Origin: Amorphophallus konjac
Lineage: Eukaryota > Streptophyta > Magnoliopsida > Alismatales > Araceae
Assembly (NCBI GenBank): GCA_022559845.1
Contig: JAHNEJ010000125.1
Span: forward strand, 62,001-126,000
Length of the DNA stretch: 64,000 bases
Direction: 5' to 3'
In this document: piece by piece, positions 58,537 to 64,000 of the stretch
Numbering within the stretch: position 1 is the first letter of the stretch
Layout: every line of letters starts with the position of its first letter
Notes under the pieces: generated by a model
What the model was told of the DNA's origin: nothing
Database searches by the model: none
Seen by the model: only the letters and a program-made list of their open reading frames with translations
Position numbers and translations under genes: made by a program

Positions 58537-59484
58537 ATGGGAGAGAGGAGGGCCTCCGTTGGCTCCGACGTGGCCGGCGGGGCAGCGATGGGCCACCATG
58601 GGCCGGGGAACGACATCGAGAGCCACGCCGCGGCGATGGAGAGGGATGGCTCCGGCCTCTCCGACGTGAAGGAGCCCCTCCTGCTGCGGAAGCGCACCAG
58701 GAACACCACCTCTCAGATCGCCATCGTGGGTGCCAACGTCTGCGCCATCGAGAGCCTCGACTACGAGTAAGTTTTACTGACGCCAACGTCGCTGGGCGAC
58801 GCCTGAGAATGGGTTGATTGGGTTCTGTTGATTTGTCAAGCTACTGCTTGAGATATTCGTGGCTCTGAAGGCCAACTATTTTTGATGGTGTCGTCTTTTC
58901 CGTTGTGTTCGTTTCGAAGGATTGTCGAAAACGATCTGTTCAAGCAAGATTGGAGGTCCAGGAAGAAGGTGCAGATATACCAGTACATTTTGCTCAAGTG
59001 GACGCTTGCGCTGCTAATCGGATTGGCCACGGGGCTCGTGGGTTTCTTCAACAACCTGGCGGTGGAGAACATTGCCGGGTTCAAACTGCTGCTCACAAGC
59101 AACCTCATGCTTCAGCATAGGTAAGTGAGAAACCTGCCGATACAACACGAACTTTGGTTACGAGAGAACGAGACTGCCACACCCGAAAGGATCGTCCCCT
59201 GGATTACGTTCTGTGCATTTTCATGCTTACAGCTGTTTTTAACGTTAGGCAGGCGGAGACATTCAAAGTCTGTACCTAATTGTTTGTGATTCTATTTCCA
59301 GTACAGATACTATTTGGCATTTGCTGTGTTTGCTGGTTGCAATTTAATCCTGGCGACCTTCGCAGCAGCAATCTGTGCTTACATTGCACCTGCGGCAGCA
59401 GGATCTGGTATACCCGAAGTTAAGGCTTATCTAAATGGAGTTGATGCTCATTCTATACTGGCTCCAAGCACCCTTTTTGTGAAG
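58537..59484 (+). CDS. CLC-c-like chloride channel/exchanger, exons 1-3 (partial)
   Basis: Exons 58537-58766, 58920-59120 and 59307-59484 join in phase (LDYE-IVEND, LQHR-YYLAF) and end in phase 0 at FVK|GTAATG; later exons lie outside the window. The first 203 residues of a family of about 780-800 are present: a variable N-terminus, KEPLLLRKRTRNTTSQIAIV, ESLDYE, DLFKQDWRSRKK, helix B (LKWTLALLIGLATGLVGFFN), NIAGFKLLL, and the selectivity sequence GSGIPEVKAYLNG. Ser in GSGIP (Pro in nitrate-selective CLC-a) predicts chloride preference. The protein would act in an endomembrane such as the tonoplast. Exon 3 requires the acceptor TACAG at 59302-59306; the earlier CAG at 59300 would break the frame. 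The next intron is at least 4.5 kb and carries an LTR and a tandem repeat array, so either the gene has a giant intron or it is cut off. Confidence 0.93.
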
Positions 59485-61428
59485 GTAATGTTGGACATCA
59501 TATACAGTACTGAGTTAAAGTGAGTTCCACCTTGTGTCTGCACTATTTAATGTTTTTGCTCATACTTTGTATCATCTTATGATATTTAAACTGCTCTTTC
59601 CTCTCTCCTCATAAGCAGAAGAAAAAGGAAATAGGTTTATGAATCTTTTGAATTATAAGGGGACAACTAGGTCTCGAAGTACCAGTGCCTGAAGCTTGAA
59701 AAACAGAGAACAATTTGATGTTGATAGGTTTTAATCACTCCTCTTTATGATTGTGCCTTCAATGCTGTTTTGACCTCCTATGGTAAGCTCCGGAATGGTG
59801 GTACAACAGTTCCGATATTTAGAATGTTTTGCTTGTTGTGTTGGCGACCTGACTTAGGGATGTCTAAGATGTCTTAAATGCTGGAAAGTCCCTAGAGCTT
59901 TCTGTGGTGCACTTCATTGGGGATGTGTTCATTGTCTAGAAGGTAACCTGACTGGAACGTTGGATATGGGTCTAAGTTATGGAGCTTCAGAATTAACCTA
60001 CATCAATCTAGAAGAATTAGTATGAATCCTCTTCAAAGTTGCAACCCATTCTTCCAACTTTGCATGACCAGCAAGATCTTTCGGATCACATCTGTAATTG
60101 TATTGCACATGACCACGTAGGAAGATGCACAACGTGATCTTTTTAAATTTTACCAGGAAATAAAACATGACATGAAAGTAGCATACCTAACTATCCCTAG
60201 ACCATGCCATACATATGAATATTGTCATTTCTTTTTCTCTTTGCGTGCTTAACTTTCATGGAATGTTTTTCACCATTCCAACTCAGGCCATTTCGTTTTT
60301 CAGAGAATGTCATCGTTTCACAACATACAGTACCTGCCAATATGGAGTCATTTAGTCCTGGCCCATACCCCAAATACTCATACAATTCACCAAATTCTCA
60401 CATCGTCAGACACTAGAAAAAGTTGTGATAATCTCTCATTTAGTACAGTTTCTGACAGTTTTAGTTCATTAAACTCTTTAACCCTCTTTGTTTTAGTGTG
60501 GTTTGGTTTCTTTGAAATCACAATAGTAGGTCGTATAGGCTACAAAGCATAAGGTACAGCAGTTATCTTGTCTGGTTAACAAAAAAAACAAAAAATAAGA
60601 CCAGAATTTATAGATATTTGGGCTTGTATTTTGCAATGCAAAAACCTGAGTTAAGAGATATCTTTCCCTACCATTTTTCTTCCATCAACAGAACCCAAGG
60701 AGCCCTAGGTCTCACTGTGTTTAATCCTCTTTACTGCAAAATTTATTCTGGAGAATAACTCCATATTGTAATTCTCTTACTAGAGAACATCCTAGTAACT
60801 TCATGTGTATTTTTTCCTCCTGTTTTCGGACAAGCAAACTCATGGGATTGATTGTAGAAATATTTGCACCTGTGATAAAAAGAAGACTCCTTCTAACTCC
60901 CCTTCCCTGCATATAATCCCTTGATCGAACAAAGGCCAAAAGAAATTACACATCTGAAAGGCTGTTTGTTCTCTATAATTGTTATGGTTTACCTTGGATT
61001 TAGTAAGCTTCACACTTGGTGCTGTAAGTGCGAAAGCACAGCATCAGAGAGAGTACTCTCGCCATCCTTGAATATGTTCATCTGCTCTGCATCATTGCAT
61101 GGTATGTCCAGAGTGCCAATAATCATCCGCTTAAGCATCTATATATTCATGAAGTCCAGCATAGAACTGAATAGGTGATTAATGGTGTATGTTTTGACCT
61201 GGACACACTAGAAACTACACATGGGTCTCACCACATTGAATAGACTCAAAATGTAGTAGCAAGCTTCTTGCATTTTTACCATTGGTTAGAGCATTTACAC
61301 AAGGAAAAGAAACTAAAGTAAATATTAATGAAAATCTTCATATTACATGAAAGTGTTCATACTTCTTTCTAGCATTGTGTTCAACATATTAGTAATGCTA
61401 ATCAAAATTTGACAATGTGGTGGATGAC
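59485..61428 (+). other. Intron 3 of the CLC gene, 5' part
   Basis: AT-rich non-coding sequence. I see no exon with the expected continuation (IFGSIFG-like) here. Small frames at 60197-60939 lack domains. Confidence 0.6.
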
Positions 61429-62951
61429 TGTTTACAACACGCGGAATTAAATTCGAAGGTATGGGTGTGTATTTGTAGCTATTTAAGTAGTGTGCACATT
61501 ATTAATTCCGCGAATTTAGGTTTATCAGACGATTTAAGATTCGAGAGCTCGACATTTTTTCACCGACCGCAGTCAGTGTTTATTTACATCAGCGTAAAGT
61601 CCGAATACCCTTGATTAACTGTCAAAGATACTTTTTTCGACCTCCACAATATCTATTGTGATGTTGAGAGTTTTATCTAATGTACTCGATGGGAAGGATC
61701 GTCTATTAGAGATACACGTCTGCAAGAGAAAATCGAATATTCTATTCCTTTTTTGATATGTTTACTATTTCCAAACCCCTTTTGGGTTCATTTGCGATTT
61801 TGAACTCTTTCTGAGTTTATTTGAGATTTCAAACCTTTTTTAAGTTGTTTGAGATTTTGAACATTTTTTGGGTTTATTTGCAATTTATGAACCCTTTCTG
61901 GATTTATCTGCAATTTTGAACCCTTGAGTAGGGGTTTGCTCACAATTTCTAGAAAGGTTCGGGCGTATTTGTGTAATTTCATTAAGATCAGGGATATTTT
62001 TGTAATATTTGGATTGAACAAGTTATGTAATTTTGGACAAACCAATGGTATTTTTGTAATATTTGGGTTGAACATGAGTTTTTGTGTAATTTTAACATAA
62101 GGCACCGGTCCCTCTTTGGTGGAGGCACACTGAGAAAAGACCTTAGGAGATTGCTTCTCCTCCTTGAGCTCCCATGGGTTGCGATTCATCTCCATACATT
62201 TGTCAGTGCAATGCCGGGGATCGACCTGCCCAGTCAGGTCAAGGGGGTCAAGGGGGTTGCGTCCCCTTGCTGCGGTTTCTGGGGGCAACCCCCCGGAAGA
62301 AAATTTTCTTATTAAGGGGTGATTTTCAATGAGCCGCAAAAAACACTTGGGAGATTGCTCCTACTTGTCCGGAGTTGTACGTCCGGGGGTGCTACATGCA
62401 TCTTCTACTTGACCAGAGTTGTACGTCCATGGGCACCACACGTGTCTTCTACTTGACCGGAGTTATATGTCCAGGGGCCCCACGTGATTTCAACTTGACT
62501 GGAGTTGCACATCCGGGACTTCTTCTACCCTTTTCCACTTTTTATCGTTAGTCTTCTTGTTCTTTTTTTAGACCCTTAGGGGGGCTTTATTGGGTTTGAG
62601 ATGAGGGGGGTCTACCCGGACTAGGTAGCCCCTTTGGGGGTCTACCCGGGCAAGGTGGACCCTTCTACCCCACCTGACCTAGAGAGAGAGAGGGAGAGGG
62701 GCGGGGCCCACCCGTTTTTTATTTTTCAGGGTTGTTTGTTGTGTTCTTGCCACGTGAAGAAGAAGACGATGCCCGGGGTTGCTTTGTGCTCCGCCTTTCG
62801 TGCTACTCGTTCCGGGATTGCTTTCGCTCTGTGTGACTACTCCATAAGTACCACGGAGTATCCTTATGATCGCCCGCTTGCTCCGAGGCCTTCTTGCTTT
62901 ATGCCGTTGCTATGACGGGACCCCTGGGACCCGTATTTGATCCGGGTATCA
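61429..62951 (-). mobile_element. Solo LTR or LTR fragment related to the 401-4171 LTR
   Basis: Minus-strand start TGATACCCGGATC (62951) and plus-side TG at 61429. The block 61526-61640 matches 519-640 in the same orientation ('tatcagacgattt', 'atttacatc', 'gtccgaa', 'aactgtcaaaga'), at a similar distance from the TG end (97 against 118 bp). No PBS lies beyond 61429, which favours a solo LTR. Flanks ATGAC and TAGCG do not match, so the ends are provisional. Confidence 0.6.
61769..61930. repeat. About six 29-bp subrepeats within the LTR
   Basis: Units of the form 'ttttgaaccctttctgggtttatttgca', decayed. They produce a repetitive minus-strand frame (QINPERV-like) that is not a gene. Confidence 0.8.
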
Positions 62952-63072
62952 TAGCGGCCTCGGCTTTGTGTCGTCCTTGGCCTTCACGGGATTAATTCTC
63001 CCTTCGTTTGCCTCGATTATTTTGAGAAAATAAATGGGTGCAACAATTACTTAAACAAAATATCACACTGCA

Positions 63073-64000
63073 GTGCATTAGAACAAGCCACTAATACCCA
63101 GTTCACTCTCTTGTAGAATTTTTTCTTGATGATATAACATATGAAAACTTTCAAATTGTCCTACAATAACTTGGTTCTTATAGAAAGTTTCTCGTGCATA
63201 TGATCCTTCTGGAAGAACCATTGTGCTTTACTTTCATTTATCAAATCTTCTCATACGTAAATCAGGTCATAGATTGATGTCCTCACATTCAAGCAACATA
63301 GGCTATATCCGGAAGTGAAATCATTGAGAATTTGAGAGGCTGTAACACTCTATTCTAAACACATTAGTATGGAATTCACATGATTTTTGACTTTCATAGG
63401 CTCTTTAAACTTTGGTTTTATTGTAGTGCATTTGAACAAGCCACTAATACGGTAATATGCAATTCACTTTCTTGTAGAAATTATTCTTGATGATATAACA
63501 TATGAAAACTTTCAAATTTTCTTACAATAACTTGGTTGGTTCTTATAGAAATTTTCTCATGCATCTGATCCTTGTGGAAGAACCATTGTGCGTACTTTCA
63601 TTTATCAAATCTTCTCATACGTGAGTCAGGTCATAGATTGATGTCCTCACATTCCAGCGACATAGGCTATATCTGTAAGTGAAATCATTGAGAAATTGAG
63701 AGGCTGTAACACTCTATTATAATCACATTAGTATGGAATTCACATAATTTTTGACTTTCATAGGCTCTTTAGACTTTGGTTTTATTGTAGTGCATTTGAG
63801 CAAGCCACTAATATGGTAATACTCAATTCACTTTCTTGTAGAAATTGTTCTTTGATGATATGACATATGAAAACTTTCAAATTTTCTTACAATAACTTGG
63901 TTGGTTCTTATAGAAATTTTCTCATGCATCTGATCCTTGTGGAAGAACCATTGTGCTTTACTTTCATTTATCAAAGTTTCTCATACGTGAGCCAGGTCAT
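63073..64000 (+). repeat. Tandem array of a 353-364 bp unit, continuing past the right edge
   Basis: Units start with 'gtgcatt(a/t)gaacaagccac' at 63073, 63426 and 63790 and are highly similar, including 'ggaagaaccattgtgctttac' and 'gaggctgtaacactctatt'. The third is cut by the window end. Non-coding; it lies in the presumed CLC intron. The unit length falls near, but above, the common plant satellite sizes. Confidence 0.92.

Noticed and set aside
61788..62339. 183-aa minus-strand ORF
   Set aside because: It is produced by the 29-bp LTR subrepeats and neighbouring LTR sequence; no domain.

Overview
This is nuclear DNA of a flowering plant. The genes are split by introns, there is no operon structure, and the window is dominated by retrotransposons, MITEs (small non-autonomous DNA transposons) and AT-rich intergenic sequence. 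The GC-rich first exons of the DUF538 and CLC genes suggest a monocot, perhaps a commelinid, but that is inference. No species is claimed.

Four protein genes are supported. (1) Plus strand, 8247-14797: the 3' part of a nuclear PHD-SWIB-Plus3-GYF protein of the CCCH44/NERD-related family. Eleven phase-consistent exons can be traced. One intron looks like a U12-type AT-AC intron, one 48-nt exon is duplicated, and one 42-nt exon carries a 345-bp hAT-type insertion. The 5' exons are missing from this window, where a decayed L1 LINE (4172-7910) and a very long LTR (401-4171) lie instead. (2) Plus strand, 17035-17529: a single-exon secreted DUF538 protein. (3) Minus strand, 27645-23366: a two-exon BC10-like (GT14/Branch) type II Golgi glycosyltransferase with an additional 5'UTR intron. 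(4) Plus strand, 58537-59484: the first three exons of a CLC-c-like chloride channel or exchanger. It continues beyond the window through an intron that holds an LTR and a 350-365 bp tandem repeat.

The rest is accessory DNA. At 1-4171 lies a minus-strand Ty3/gypsy-like element (gag start, PBS, 3.8-kb LTR). At 29.2-31.8 kb there are two opposed TRIM-like miniature LTR elements, one with three LTRs. At 34.8-43.8 kb there is a roughly 2.2-kb direct duplication in which each copy later received its own hAT MITE at a different site. At 45.8-51.8 kb there is a tandem duplication of a unit holding 5'-gene-like sequence, and one copy is split by a 1.45-kb insert with a G-rich 52-bp minisatellite. At 52.4-55.0 kb there is a gag-only non-autonomous LTR retrotransposon. 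The long open frames over GC-rich repeats (1.4-2.2 kb, 46.6-47.5 kb) are composition artefacts.

The genes do not form a pathway. Their shared theme is how transposable elements and small duplications have reshaped them. I noticed no tRNA, rRNA or CRISPR-like feature, but no dedicated search was possible.
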